A program made the translations under genes and the position numbers. The notes under the pieces were generated by a model. It had not been told where the DNA came from and ran no database searches. It was given only the letters and a program-made list of their open reading frames with translations. DNA of 64,000 bases from JANXSS01 sp040385645 (GTDB lineage Bacteria > Pseudomonadota > Gammaproteobacteria > Burkholderiales > Burkholderiaceae_D), in the NCBI GenBank assembly GCA_040385645.1, contig JAZKGZ010000006.1, positions 62,001 through 126,000 on the forward strand, written 5' to 3'. How positions within the stretch are numbered: position 1 is the stretch's first letter; the number at the start of each line of letters is the position of its first letter. Positions 9,288 to 17,830 of the stretch are shown here, piece by piece.

Positions 9288-10486
9288 GATTTTCTTTATC
9301 AGGAATTTCTTCAACGCCGCGTCCGATGGATTCATTGGCGCGTCGCTCGACCGTGATGGAATATGACCAGCCGTTGGTATGGGTGGTACTACTGCTGATG
9401 CTGTTCGGCATGGTGATGGTGTATTCGGCATCGATCGCGTTGCCGGATTCACCGAAATACGCCAATTACAAGAACGGTCATTTTTTGATGCGTCAGGCGA
9501 CGTTTATTGCTATTGCGATTGTCGCGAGCACGTTCGCTTTTCGCTTGCGCATCGCCGACTGGCAGCGTATCGCACCGTATTTGTTCGTCATCACATTGCT
9601 GCTGCTGATGCTGGTGCTGGTACCGGGTATCGGCAAGGGCGTCAACGGTGCCAAGCGCTGGCTGTCGTTTAAAATGTTCAATCTTCAGCCGTCTGAACTG
9701 ATGAAGCTGTTCGTGGTTCTGTATGCGGCTGACTATACGGTTCGAAAACAGCAATTCATGCATCAATTGACCAAGGGTTTTCTGCCGATGGCGGCAGCCG
9801 TGGCGTTGGTCGGATTGTTGCTGTTGCTGGAGCCGGATCTCGGCGCCTTCGGGGTGATCGTCTGCATCGCCATGGGTATCCTGTTTCTGGGTGGAATAAA
9901 CGGTATCTGGTTCGGTGGCATCGGCGTGACGCTAGTCGGTATCTTCACGATGGTGATCATGTTGTCACCATGGCGACGTGAAAGAATTTTCGCTTACTTA
10001 AATCCATGGGCCGAAGAGAACGCATTGGGCAAGGCTTACCAGTTATCGCATTCGCTGATCGCTTTTGGCCGTGGCGAGCTATTCGGCGTTGGTTTGGGTG
10101 GCAGTGTTGAAAAATTGCATTATCTGCCGGAGGCGCACACTGATTTTCTGCTGGCCGTCATTGGTGAAGAGTTAGGTTTTGCCGGTGTGATGCTGGTGGT
10201 GGGATTGTTCTATTGGCTGGTCAAGCGTGCTTTCGACATCGGTCGCCAGGCCATCGCCATCGACCAGACATTCGCCGGTTTGACTGCCAAAGGCATCGGC
10301 ATCTGGATCGGTGTGCAGGCATTCATCAATATGGGCGTCAATCTCGGCCTGCTGCCGACCAAAGGACTGACGCTGCCGCTGATGAGTTACGGCGGATCGG
10401 GCGTCGTCATCAACTGCATCGCGTTGGCGATCTTGCTGCGTATCGATTATGAAAATCGCCTGCTGATGCGTGGAGGCCGCGCATGA
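9284..10486 (+). CDS. ftsW: FtsW, septal peptidoglycan glycosyltransferase (SEDS)
   Basis: Polytopic SEDS-family polymerase that works with FtsI at the septum. The 400-aa product has a short cytoplasmic N-terminus, about ten membrane helices, and SEDS landmarks: KRWLSF, the QPSELMK motif, EPDLGAFGVI and the C-terminal LPLMSYGGSG. It overlaps murD (ATGA) and murG (ATGA) by 4 bp each. It is called FtsW rather than RodA because of its place in the dcw cluster. Confidence 0.95.
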   Translation: MRFSLSGISSTPRPMDSLARRSTVMEYDQPLVWVVLLLMLFGMVMVYSASIALPDSPKYANYKNGHFLMRQATFIAIAIVASTFAFRLRIADWQRIAPYLFVITLLLLMLVLVPGIGKGVNGAKRWLSFKMFNLQPSELMKLFVVLYAADYTVRKQQFMHQLTKGFLPMAAAVALVGLLLLLEPDLGAFGVIVCIAMGILFLGGINGIWFGGIGVTLVGIFTMVIMLSPWRRERIFAYLNPWAEENALGKAYQLSHSLIAFGRGELFGVGLGGSVEKLHYLPEAHTDFLLAVIGEELGFAGVMLVVGLFYWLVKRAFDIGRQAIAIDQTFAGLTAKGIGIWIGVQAFINMGVNLGLLPTKGLTLPLMSYGGSGVVINCIALAILLRIDYENRLLMRGGRA

Positions 10487-11607
10487 ATGCCAACATCGGC
10501 AAGCAGCTGTTGATTATGGCCGCCGGCACTGGCGGACATATCTTTCCAGGGTTGGCGATTGCCGACACCATGATTGCCCGCGGCTGGCGCGTGTCTTGGC
10601 TCGGTACGGAGCACGGTATGGAGCAACAGCTGGTACCCGCGCACGGGATTGAAATGGATAGCATCGATTTCTCCGGCATGCGCGGCAAAGGTCTGCGTCA
10701 TACCGTCACCGGTGCCTTCAGGCTTGCTACGTGTTTTGCCGCATGTCTGCGAGTACTGGCGCGCCGGCGGCCGGATGTTGTGCTCGGTATGGGAGGCTAC
10801 GTCACGGTACCGGGTGGCATGATGGCGCGGCTGCGACGTATTCCGCTGGCGTTGGTCAATGCCGATGCAGCCCTACTGCTGTCCAACAAAGCACTCACGC
10901 CACTGGCGCAACGCGTGCTGTTCGGCTTTCCAGCCGATTTCGGCCGGGCAAAAGGAAAAGCCACGGTAACCGGTAATCCGGTACGGGCCGAAATCCTGAA
11001 CCTGCCGATACCTGCGCAACGGTACGCGGGGCGCAGCGGGCCGCTGCAATTATTGGTGGTCGGCGGCAGCCTCGGCGCAAAAATATTGAATGAGCGTGTG
11101 CCAGCTGCTCTAGCGCTGATCCCGCCCGCAGATCGCCCACGTATAACGCATCAATCCGGCAAGCAGCATCTCGAAAGCTTGCGCGCTACCTACGTCGCTG
11201 CGGGAGTCGACGCGGAAGTAGTGCCGTTCATCGACGACATGCCACGCCGCTACGCCACGGCCGATCTAGTGATTTGCCGTGCCGGCGCGATCACCGTCTC
11301 GGAATTGACGGCGGCCGGCATCGCCAGCATTTTGGTGCCGTTGGTCGCGTCTACCACCACACACCAGCGCGAAAATGCCAAATGGATGGCCACGCACAAA
11401 GCCGCCGTCCATTTGCCGCAGAGCGATCTCGCGCCAAGCGAGCTAGCAGCTTTGCTACAGCGTTTGACCCGCGCCGATTGCCAGGCGATGGCCTGCGCGG
11501 CATACGATCACGGCCGGCGTGATGCGAACGACGCAATCGCAGCGGTGCTGGAAACACTGGCGGGCGCTACCGAGCAAACGAATCAAGCACATGAAGTCGG
11601 CATATGA
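10483..11607 (+). CDS. murG: MurG, lipid II-forming GlcNAc transferase
   Basis: Peripheral membrane GT28 enzyme that adds GlcNAc to lipid I. The 374-aa product shows the glycine-rich loop AAGTGGHIFPGLAIA near the N-terminus, the second G-loop MGGYVTVPGG, the C-domain VVGGSLGAKILNE and the donor-binding ICRAGAITVSEL region. One deviation is APLAVLV-type residues replaced by ASILVPL in the conserved C-domain loop, which is within family variation. It overlaps ftsW and murC by 4 bp each. Confidence 0.95.
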   Translation: MNANIGKQLLIMAAGTGGHIFPGLAIADTMIARGWRVSWLGTEHGMEQQLVPAHGIEMDSIDFSGMRGKGLRHTVTGAFRLATCFAACLRVLARRRPDVVLGMGGYVTVPGGMMARLRRIPLALVNADAALLLSNKALTPLAQRVLFGFPADFGRAKGKATVTGNPVRAEILNLPIPAQRYAGRSGPLQLLVVGGSLGAKILNERVPAALALIPPADRPRITHQSGKQHLESLRATYVAAGVDAEVVPFIDDMPRRYATADLVICRAGAITVSELTAAGIASILVPLVASTTTHQRENAKWMATHKAAVHLPQSDLAPSELAALLQRLTRADCQAMACAAYDHGRRDANDAIAAVLETLAGATEQTNQAHEVGI

Positions 11608-13115
11608 AACATAAGGTTAAAAATATCCATTTCGTCGGTATCGGCGGTAGCGGCATGAGCGGCATCGCCGAGGTGCTGCTCAACCTCGGCTACGTTGTCT
11701 CCGGCTCCGATATTGGCAGCAACGCCGCGACCCTCCGCCTGGTCAAGCTGGGTGCGGCGGTCACACTTGGCCATTCCGCAGAAAATGTCGTCGGCGCGGA
11801 TGCGATCGTCACCTCGACCGCCGTTACCGCCGACAATCCTGAAGTCGTCGCCGCCCGTGAGCGCAAGATCCCGGTGGTGCCGCGCGCCATGATGCTGGCC
11901 GAACTGATGCGTTTGAAGCAGGGCATCGCCATCGCCGGTACCCATGGTAAGACCACCACCACCAGCCTGGTAGCCAGTATCCTGGCACAGGGCGGGCTGG
12001 ATCCGACCTTTGTCATCGGCGGCCGGCTTACCAGCGCCGGTGCCAACGCCAAGCTCGGTGCGGGAGATTTTATCGTCGCCGAAGCCGATGAATCGGACGC
12101 GTCGTTCTTGAACTTATCGCCGGTAATCCAAGTGATCACCAATATCGATGCCGATCACATGGAAACCTACGACCATGACTTCGGCAAGCTCAAACAGGCA
12201 TTCGTCGAATTTACCCAGCGCCTGCCGTTCTACGGCATCGCTGTGCTTTGTCTAGATGATCCTCACGTACGTGAAATCATGCCGGCAATTTCCAAGCCGA
12301 TCATTACCTACGGCTTTCACGAAGAGGCACAGGTACGTGCCATCGATCCGGTGGCAATCGACGGCTTCATGCAATTTACCGTCGTTCAAGACGGTTATGC
12401 GCCACTCGCGATCCGTTTGAACCAGCCCGGTATGCACAATATTCAAAACGCCTGCGCCGCCATCACGATCGCGCGGGAAGTCGGCGTTGCCGATAGCGAT
12501 ACCCAAAAGGCACTGGCGGAATTCACCGGTGTCGGCCGGCGCTTCACGCGTTACGGCGAAATCGGCTTGCAGCTGGAAAGTATCGGCAGTAGCAACGGTA
12601 GTAGCAGTAACAGCAGTGGTGTTTCCGGCCATGGCACCTTCGCACTGGTCGACGACTACGGCCATCATCCGGTAGAAACCGCGGCCACGCTGGCAGCCGC
12701 CCGCGGTGCATATCCTGGTAGGCGGCTGGTTCTGGCATTCCAGCCGCACCGTTACACGCGTACCCGCGATTTGTTCGAGGATTTCGTTAGGGTGCTATCG
12801 GGTGCCGATCTGCTGGTGCTCGCCGAAGTTTATGCTGCTGGCGAAGCACCGATCGTCGCCGCCGACGGTCGGGCATTGGCACATGCCTTGCGCGTGGTTG
12901 GCAAGGTGGACCCTGTGTTCGTCGAAAATATTTTGGAGATGCCCGACACTATTCGTAGCCTGGTCAGAGATGGCGATGTCGTCATCACCATGGGCGCAGG
13001 CTCCATTGCCGGTGTGCCAGCCAAGCTGGCGTATGCGCCGGTGTCGGTTGTAAATTTGAACGATGCCATGACACCGTCGTCTACGACTGCAGCGAACCTG
13101 GTGAGCCACAGATGA
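11604..13115 (+). CDS. murC: MurC, UDP-MurNAc L-alanine ligase, with a Ser/Asn-rich insertion
   Basis: First amino-acid ligase of the peptide stem. The N-terminal GIGGSGMSGIAEVL dinucleotide-like fold, ATP loop GTHGKTT at 112-118, central DADHMETY and C-terminal DDYGHHPVE motifs are all present. The 503-aa length exceeds the usual roughly 460-490 because of a Gly/Ser/Asn-rich stretch (SIGSSNGSSSNSSGVSGHG) just before the LVDDYGHHPVE motif. It is encoded by AGT/AGC/AAC-type repeats at about 12573-12632. I expect a tolerated surface loop rather than loss of function. The 3' end overlaps ddlB by 4 bp. Confidence 0.95.
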   Translation: MKHKVKNIHFVGIGGSGMSGIAEVLLNLGYVVSGSDIGSNAATLRLVKLGAAVTLGHSAENVVGADAIVTSTAVTADNPEVVAARERKIPVVPRAMMLAELMRLKQGIAIAGTHGKTTTTSLVASILAQGGLDPTFVIGGRLTSAGANAKLGAGDFIVAEADESDASFLNLSPVIQVITNIDADHMETYDHDFGKLKQAFVEFTQRLPFYGIAVLCLDDPHVREIMPAISKPIITYGFHEEAQVRAIDPVAIDGFMQFTVVQDGYAPLAIRLNQPGMHNIQNACAAITIAREVGVADSDTQKALAEFTGVGRRFTRYGEIGLQLESIGSSNGSSSNSSGVSGHGTFALVDDYGHHPVETAATLAAARGAYPGRRLVLAFQPHRYTRTRDLFEDFVRVLSGADLLVLAEVYAAGEAPIVAADGRALAHALRVVGKVDPVFVENILEMPDTIRSLVRDGDVVITMGAGSIAGVPAKLAYAPVSVVNLNDAMTPSSTTAANLVSHR

Positions 13116-14176
13116 CGAATGAATCGATGATGAATGAAATGATGACGAAGGTGCCAATGACGAATGCGCCAACGAATGTACCGATGAATGCAGAACGATA
13201 CGGTAAAGTCGCTGTCATGTTCGGCGGCCGCTCGGCCGAACGTGAAGTCTCCATCATGTCCGGTTCCGGCGTTTTGTCGGCATTGCAAGGCCTCGGCATC
13301 GACGCCCATGCTTTCGACCCGGCCGAGCAGACGCTCGCTGAACTGGCTGCGGCCAAGTACGACCGGGTGTTTATCGCGCTGCACGGACGTTTCGGCGAAG
13401 ACGGCACGATGCAGGGTGCGCTGGAACAATTAGGTATCCCCTACACCGGTAGCGGCGTCATGGCATCGGCCATCGGCATGGACAAGATTTATACCAAGAT
13501 GATCTGGCTGATGCAGGGACTGCCGACCCCGAAATATGCGTTGTTGACAGCGGCTACTGACTTACGCCGCGTGCCCGATACTCTGGGGCTACCGCTGATC
13601 GTCAAGCCACCGCACGAAGGTTCCACCATCGGCATCAGCAAAGTCTCGACCTACGCCGACATGCGCCAGGCCTATGCATTGGCCGCTGAATTCGACGAAG
13701 TCGTGCTAGCCGAAGAATTCATCATCGGTCGGGAATTCACTATCGCCGTTCTCGGTCGTGGTGCTTCGGCACGCGCGTTGCCGATCGTAGAGATCGTCGC
13801 TCCCCAGGGAAATTATGATTATCAGGCCAAGTATTTTGGCGATGAAACAAAGTATCTGTGCCCAGCGCCGCTGGAAGCGGAGTTGGCTGCCGAAATGAAT
13901 CGTATTGCCGTTGAAGCCTATCGTGCGATCGGTTGCGAAGGATGGGGACGGGTCGATGTTCTGCTGCGTGCGTCCGACAACAAACCGTTCCTGCTAGAAG
14001 TTAATATCTCGCCCGGCATGACCAGTCATTCCTTGGTACCGATGGCCGCACGTGCCGCCGGTATGAGCTACGAAATGCTATGTGCCGAAATTCTACGCTC
14101 GGCCAGCCTGAAGATGCCCAGAGGACTCGACGATGGTCACGCCACCGCTTCATTTACTGAACCAGGCGAGCGCTGA
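13112..14176 (+). CDS. ddlB: DdlB, D-alanine--D-alanine ligase
   Basis: ATP-grasp ligase supplying D-Ala-D-Ala to MurF. The core begins GKVAVMFGGRSAEREVSIMSG and contains LHGRFGEDGTMQG, the ATP-grasp KPPHEGSTIGI loop and the metal-binding LLEVNISPGMTSHSL end. The first roughly 30 residues are a Met/Asn/Thr-rich extension read from a degenerate repeat (ATGAYGAA-like units, 13112-13190). Starts at 13112, about 13157 and 13184 are all in frame. I keep 13112 because it forms the ATGA overlap with murC seen throughout this cluster, but a shorter protein starting MNAERYGKVAV (13184) is equally plausible. Confidence 0.93.
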   Translation: MTNESMMNEMMTKVPMTNAPTNVPMNAERYGKVAVMFGGRSAEREVSIMSGSGVLSALQGLGIDAHAFDPAEQTLAELAAAKYDRVFIALHGRFGEDGTMQGALEQLGIPYTGSGVMASAIGMDKIYTKMIWLMQGLPTPKYALLTAATDLRRVPDTLGLPLIVKPPHEGSTIGISKVSTYADMRQAYALAAEFDEVVLAEEFIIGREFTIAVLGRGASARALPIVEIVAPQGNYDYQAKYFGDETKYLCPAPLEAELAAEMNRIAVEAYRAIGCEGWGRVDVLLRASDNKPFLLEVNISPGMTSHSLVPMAARAAGMSYEMLCAEILRSASLKMPRGLDDGHATASFTEPGER

Positions 14177-14179
14177 CCG

Positions 14180-14947
14180 ATGTGGCAAGACATAAAAATG
14201 ATGAACGCATTTTCCAGCGCGCTGTTTAGCCTGGTACTGCTGGCGCTGTTCGCCTCCGGCTTATGGTGGTTGGCGCAGCGCCCGGCGTTCACATTGAAAG
14301 TCATCCGGATCGAAGGCGGCAACACGGAGTTACGCCGTGTGAATGCACTGACGGTGCGCGCAACGGCACTGCCACGCATTCGCGGCAATTTTTTTACAGC
14401 TAATCTCGGTTCGGTACGTGCCGCTTTCGAAACGGTACCTTGGGTGCGACGGGCGATGGTGCGGCGTGAATGGCCGAATCAACTGATCGTCACGCTTGAA
14501 GAGCATGTGCCCCTTGCCACTTGGGGCGACGACGGCAGGCTGCTTTCGGTCAAAGGCGATGTGTTCACGGTCAATCTGGATGAGGCCGAAGAAGACGGCA
14601 GGCTTCCCGGATTCAACGGGCCCGATGGCAGCGAAAAAGACGTGTTGGCGCGGTTTCAAGAAATGCACGACTGGTTCGCGCCGATCAAGCGCAAGCCGGC
14701 ATCGGTGCAACTCTCGGATCGCTATGCGTGGGTCGTCACACTGGATAACGGCACGACGGTCGAGTTGGGTCGGGAACAGACAAAATCAACGCTTAAAGAG
14801 CGGGTCGCACGCTTGGTAAGCGTTTATCCGCAGCTGGTGGCACGGTTGCAGGACCGGATCGAAAACGTCGATATGCGCTATCCGAACGGCATGGCGTTAC
14901 GTGCCACCGGTATGACGTTCGGCTTGGAAGCGAAGAAAAAGAAGTAA
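14180..14947 (+). CDS. ftsQ: FtsQ, divisome POTRA-domain protein
   Basis: Bitopic inner-membrane division protein that recruits FtsL/FtsB. The 255-aa product has a short cytoplasmic segment, one membrane helix at about 11-32, a POTRA domain (FTLKVIRIEGGNTELRRVN, then VPWVRRAMVRREWPNQLIV) and the beta domain with YAWVVTLDNGTTVELGRE. It lies 3 bp after ddlB and 78 bp before ftsA. It has the expected size for the family. Confidence 0.93.
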   Translation: MWQDIKMMNAFSSALFSLVLLALFASGLWWLAQRPAFTLKVIRIEGGNTELRRVNALTVRATALPRIRGNFFTANLGSVRAAFETVPWVRRAMVRREWPNQLIVTLEEHVPLATWGDDGRLLSVKGDVFTVNLDEAEEDGRLPGFNGPDGSEKDVLARFQEMHDWFAPIKRKPASVQLSDRYAWVVTLDNGTTVELGREQTKSTLKERVARLVSVYPQLVARLQDRIENVDMRYPNGMALRATGMTFGLEAKKKK

Positions 14948-15025
14948 GCCGGAAAGCGGACAAGAAAATAGCCCGTAGGTAGACAGAGTGCAGCCCGAAA
15001 GCAGCCAGAAAGCAAAAGACCGGAC

Positions 15026-16258
15026 ATGACAAAAGATGCGAAAAATCTGATCGTCGGCCTCGACATCGGCACCTCCAAGGTGGTGGCCGTGGTTGCCGAG
15101 GTACTGCCGAATGGCCGTCACGAAGTGATCGGTCTGGGTCAGTACGAATCCCGGGGCTTGAAAAAAGGCGTGGTGGTCAATATCGAGGCGACGGTCGAAT
15201 CGATTCAACGCGCGCTGGAAGAAGCGGAACTGATGGCGGACTGCAAGATCCGCAACGTCTACACCGGTATTGCCGGCAGCCACATCCGTAGCTTCAATTC
15301 CAGCGGCATGGTCGCCATCAAAGATAAGGAAGTGACCGCTGCCGACGTCGCCCGCGTGATCGAAACCGCCCGCGCCGTCAATATCCCGACCGATCAGCAG
15401 CTGTTGCATACGGTGCCACAGGAATTCATCGTCGACAATCAGGAAGATGTTCGGGAACCGATCGGCATGAGCGGCATCCGACTCGAAGTCAAGGTACATA
15501 TAGTCACCGGTGCAGTTTCAGCGGTACAAAATATCGTCAAATGTGTGCGCCGTTGCGGCCTGGAAGTCTCCGACCTGATCTTGCAACCGATGGCGTCCGC
15601 CGATGCGGTATTGACGCTCGATGAAAAAGAGCTGGGCGTGGTGCTCATCGATATCGGCGGTGGTACGACCGACGTGGCAATTTTTACCGAAGGTGCGATT
15701 CGGCATACGGCAGTCATTCCGATCGCTGGCGATCAGGTCACCAACGATATCGCTATGGCATTGCGCACGCCGACCGGAGAGGCCGAAGAAATCAAGCTGC
15801 GTTACGGCGTAGCCAAGCAAGTGCTGGCCGACCCTGGCGAAAACCTGGAGGTGCCTGGCCTGGGTGACCGCGGCCCGAGAGCGCTATCGCGTCAGGCGTT
15901 GGCCGCTGTGATCGAACCGCGCATCGAGGAACTATTCGCACTGGTGCATCAAGTGGTGCGGGAATCCGGTTACGAAGAAGTACTGTCGTCTGGCATCGTG
16001 CTCACCGGCGGCTCGGCGATGATGCCGGGCATGGTCGAGCTGGCGGAAGACATCTTTCTGAAGCCGGCGCGTCTGGGTACGCCGGCTTATACCGGCCAAC
16101 TCGCCGATGTCGTGCGTAGTCCGCGTTATGCGACTGTATTAGGTCTGGTATTGGAAGCAAAAAAACAGTACCTTCGTGGCACGGTCGTGACGCGTCAAGA
16201 TGGGTCGGTCAAAGCCATCTGGACGCGCATGAAAGAATGGTTTTTAGGGAATTTTTGA
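15026..16258 (+). CDS. ftsA: FtsA, actin-like membrane tether for FtsZ
   Basis: Actin-fold ATPase that anchors FtsZ to the membrane and signals to the late divisome. The 410-aa protein begins with LIVGLDIGTSKVVAVVAEV (phosphate 1), has the FtsA-specific 1C domain, phosphate 2 (VVLIDIGGGTTDVAIF) and the adenosine motif (SGIVLTGGSAMMPG). Its C-terminal amphipathic helix is MKEWFLGNF. It has no strong Shine-Dalgarno sequence just before the ATG. A 253-bp gap follows before ftsZ. Confidence 0.95.
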   Translation: MTKDAKNLIVGLDIGTSKVVAVVAEVLPNGRHEVIGLGQYESRGLKKGVVVNIEATVESIQRALEEAELMADCKIRNVYTGIAGSHIRSFNSSGMVAIKDKEVTAADVARVIETARAVNIPTDQQLLHTVPQEFIVDNQEDVREPIGMSGIRLEVKVHIVTGAVSAVQNIVKCVRRCGLEVSDLILQPMASADAVLTLDEKELGVVLIDIGGGTTDVAIFTEGAIRHTAVIPIAGDQVTNDIAMALRTPTGEAEEIKLRYGVAKQVLADPGENLEVPGLGDRGPRALSRQALAAVIEPRIEELFALVHQVVRESGYEEVLSSGIVLTGGSAMMPGMVELAEDIFLKPARLGTPAYTGQLADVVRSPRYATVLGLVLEAKKQYLRGTVVTRQDGSVKAIWTRMKEWFLGNF

Positions 16259-16511
16259 AGGCAGTGGAACAGCATTAAGGCAGGTGGCAGTTGCAGTTGA
16301 TAGTTGCGAGTCGTCACACCGCGTGATGCCTAGCGACTGACAGCTGCGGGAAGGTAGGGCATTACCAGCACTTCCGGCAAGTGAATACGAACAGATCTAA
16401 AACAGATAAGAAACAGCTTAGCAGTACGGTAAAAATTTTGTCGGTGGCGTCGTCCCAGGTTTGGGCTGCTACCGGTTCCCTTTTGCAGTTCTATAAAATT
16501 TAGGAGTCATC
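16259..16511 (+). promoter_or_regulatory. ftsA-ftsZ intergenic region with ftsZ leader
   Basis: This 253-bp gap is the longest in the dcw cluster and holds no credible reading frame. Near its 3' end is a TATAAA-like -10 hexamer (16492-16497) without a convincing -35 element, then the sequence TTTAGGAGTCATC, a clear ribosome binding site ending just before the ftsZ ATG. A dedicated ftsZ promoter here would be in line with other proteobacteria, but the hexamers alone are weak evidence. Confidence 0.45.
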
Positions 16512-17714
16512 ATGGAAATTGATATTCTCGACAATGCCACACTGGGCACAGTCATCAAGGTCGTTGGCGTCGGCGGTGCCGGTGGCAATGCAGTGCAGCA
16601 CATGATCAATAAAGGCGTATGCGGCGTCGAATTCATCGCCGCCAACACCGATGCCCAGGCTTTGAAAATCTCCAAGGCACACAACATCATCCAGATCGGC
16701 GAGACTGGCCTGGGCGCAGGCATGAAGCCGGCGGTCGGCCGCCAGCTCGCGGAAGAATCGCGCGGCCGCATCGAAGATGCGCTGCGCGGCGCGCACATGG
16801 TTTTCATTGCCGCCGGCATGGGTGGCGGCACCGGCACCGGTGCGGCACCGATCGTGGCCCAAATCGCCAAGGAGCAAGGTGCGCTGACTGTGGCCGTTGT
16901 ATCCAAACCGTTTTCCTACGAAGGCCAGAAGTGCATGGACATCGCCGACGAGGGCTTGGAAGCCCTATCCCAGCATGTCGATTCGCTGATCATCATCCTC
17001 AACGAGAAACTCGAAGAGATCTATGAAGACGACAGCATGATCGAGTGGCTGCAGCATGCCGACGACGTGCTCAACAATGCCGTGGCCGGTATTGCCGAGA
17101 TCATCAACGTGCCAGGCCATATCAACGTCGACTTCAACGATGTCAAGACCATCATGGGCGAGCAGGGTAAAGCGATGATGGGAACGGCCACCGCTTCCGG
17201 TGTCGATCGCGCACGTATCGCCGCCGAACAGGCGGTCGCTTCGCCGCTGCTGGATGGCATCGACCTTTCCGGCGCGCGCGGCGTACTGGTCAACGTCACT
17301 GCCAGCCGCAATCTCAAAGGTAAGGAAATCAAGGAAGTGATGGCGACGGTGCGTGCCTTCGCTGCGCCCGATTCATCGATTGCCCAGGGTATCGCTTACG
17401 ACGACACCATGGGCGACGACATCCGTGTGACGGTCGTGGCGACCGGCTTGGGTCGCGCACGTAAGAACGTGCAACTGGTGCAGGCACCGATGCCGGTGCT
17501 GCGTACCGGGACCAACAACGAAGCGATCATGGCCGGTGCCGGCATGGGCCATGTTCCCGGGCGCGCCGCAGGCCACGGTCCACAATCGTTCGACGGCATG
17601 AAAGCGCCGGCGGTATGGCGTCGCGAATCGGCTTCCGAGACCGTCCGCGCGCTGGAAAAGAATGGCATGGAAACCTACGATATTCCGGCTTTCCTGCGCA
17701 AACAGGCAGATTGA
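16512..17714 (+). CDS. ftsZ: FtsZ, tubulin-like division GTPase
   Basis: Forms the Z ring at midcell. The 400-aa protein has the tubulin signature GGGTGTG at residues 104-110, the N-terminal VGVGGAGGNAVQHM loop, the T7 synergy region NVDFNDVKTIM, a short linker after about residue 320 and the C-terminal peptide DIPAFLRKQAD that binds FtsA and ZapD-type partners. A good AGGAG ribosome binding site precedes the ATG. It is the last gene of the dcw run and is followed by two terminator-like hairpins. Confidence 0.97.
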   Translation: MEIDILDNATLGTVIKVVGVGGAGGNAVQHMINKGVCGVEFIAANTDAQALKISKAHNIIQIGETGLGAGMKPAVGRQLAEESRGRIEDALRGAHMVFIAAGMGGGTGTGAAPIVAQIAKEQGALTVAVVSKPFSYEGQKCMDIADEGLEALSQHVDSLIIILNEKLEEIYEDDSMIEWLQHADDVLNNAVAGIAEIINVPGHINVDFNDVKTIMGEQGKAMMGTATASGVDRARIAAEQAVASPLLDGIDLSGARGVLVNVTASRNLKGKEIKEVMATVRAFAAPDSSIAQGIAYDDTMGDDIRVTVVATGLGRARKNVQLVQAPMPVLRTGTNNEAIMAGAGMGHVPGRAAGHGPQSFDGMKAPAVWRRESASETVRALEKNGMETYDIPAFLRKQAD

Positions 17715-17741
17715 GCCGCTAAGCAGTAATTATCGATTAAT

Positions 17742-17767
17742 AAGCGCCGTCGATCTGCGGCGCTTTT
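17742..17767 (+). terminator. Rho-independent terminator after ftsZ
   Basis: A GCGCCG stem (17744-17749) pairs with CGGCGC (17758-17763) across an 8-nt loop, with AA/TT extending the stem, and runs into TTTT. This is a compact but classical intrinsic terminator 27 bp after the ftsZ stop. Confidence 0.75.
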
Positions 17768-17769
17768 CG

Positions 17770-17814
17770 GCACCGCCCGCCACGCAGTTGGCTGGCGGTG
17801 CTTTCTGTTTTTTT
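17770..17814 (+). terminator. Second, longer hairpin with a T-rich tail directly upstream of the peroxiredoxin
   Basis: GCACCGCC (17770-17777) pairs with GGCGGTGC (17794-17801), and inside it GCCA (17779-17782) pairs with TGGC (17789-17792). The stem is followed by TTTCTG and seven T residues (17808-17814). It has the form of a strong intrinsic terminator. It is unusual in that its T-tract runs straight into the AAAAGGAG ribosome binding site of the next gene, so any peroxiredoxin transcript starting upstream would carry the whole hairpin. Confidence 0.75.
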
Positions 17815-17830
17815 AAAAGGAGTTCATCGC

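Noticed and set aside
1403..13115. Serial ATGA overlaps across the dcw cluster as a special feature
   Set aside because: They are real and noted per gene, but such coupling is normal for this cluster in proteobacteria.
14948..15025. Repeated GAAAGC motifs between ftsQ and ftsA
   Set aside because: Three loose copies in 78 bp with irregular spacing; too weak to call a regulatory repeat.
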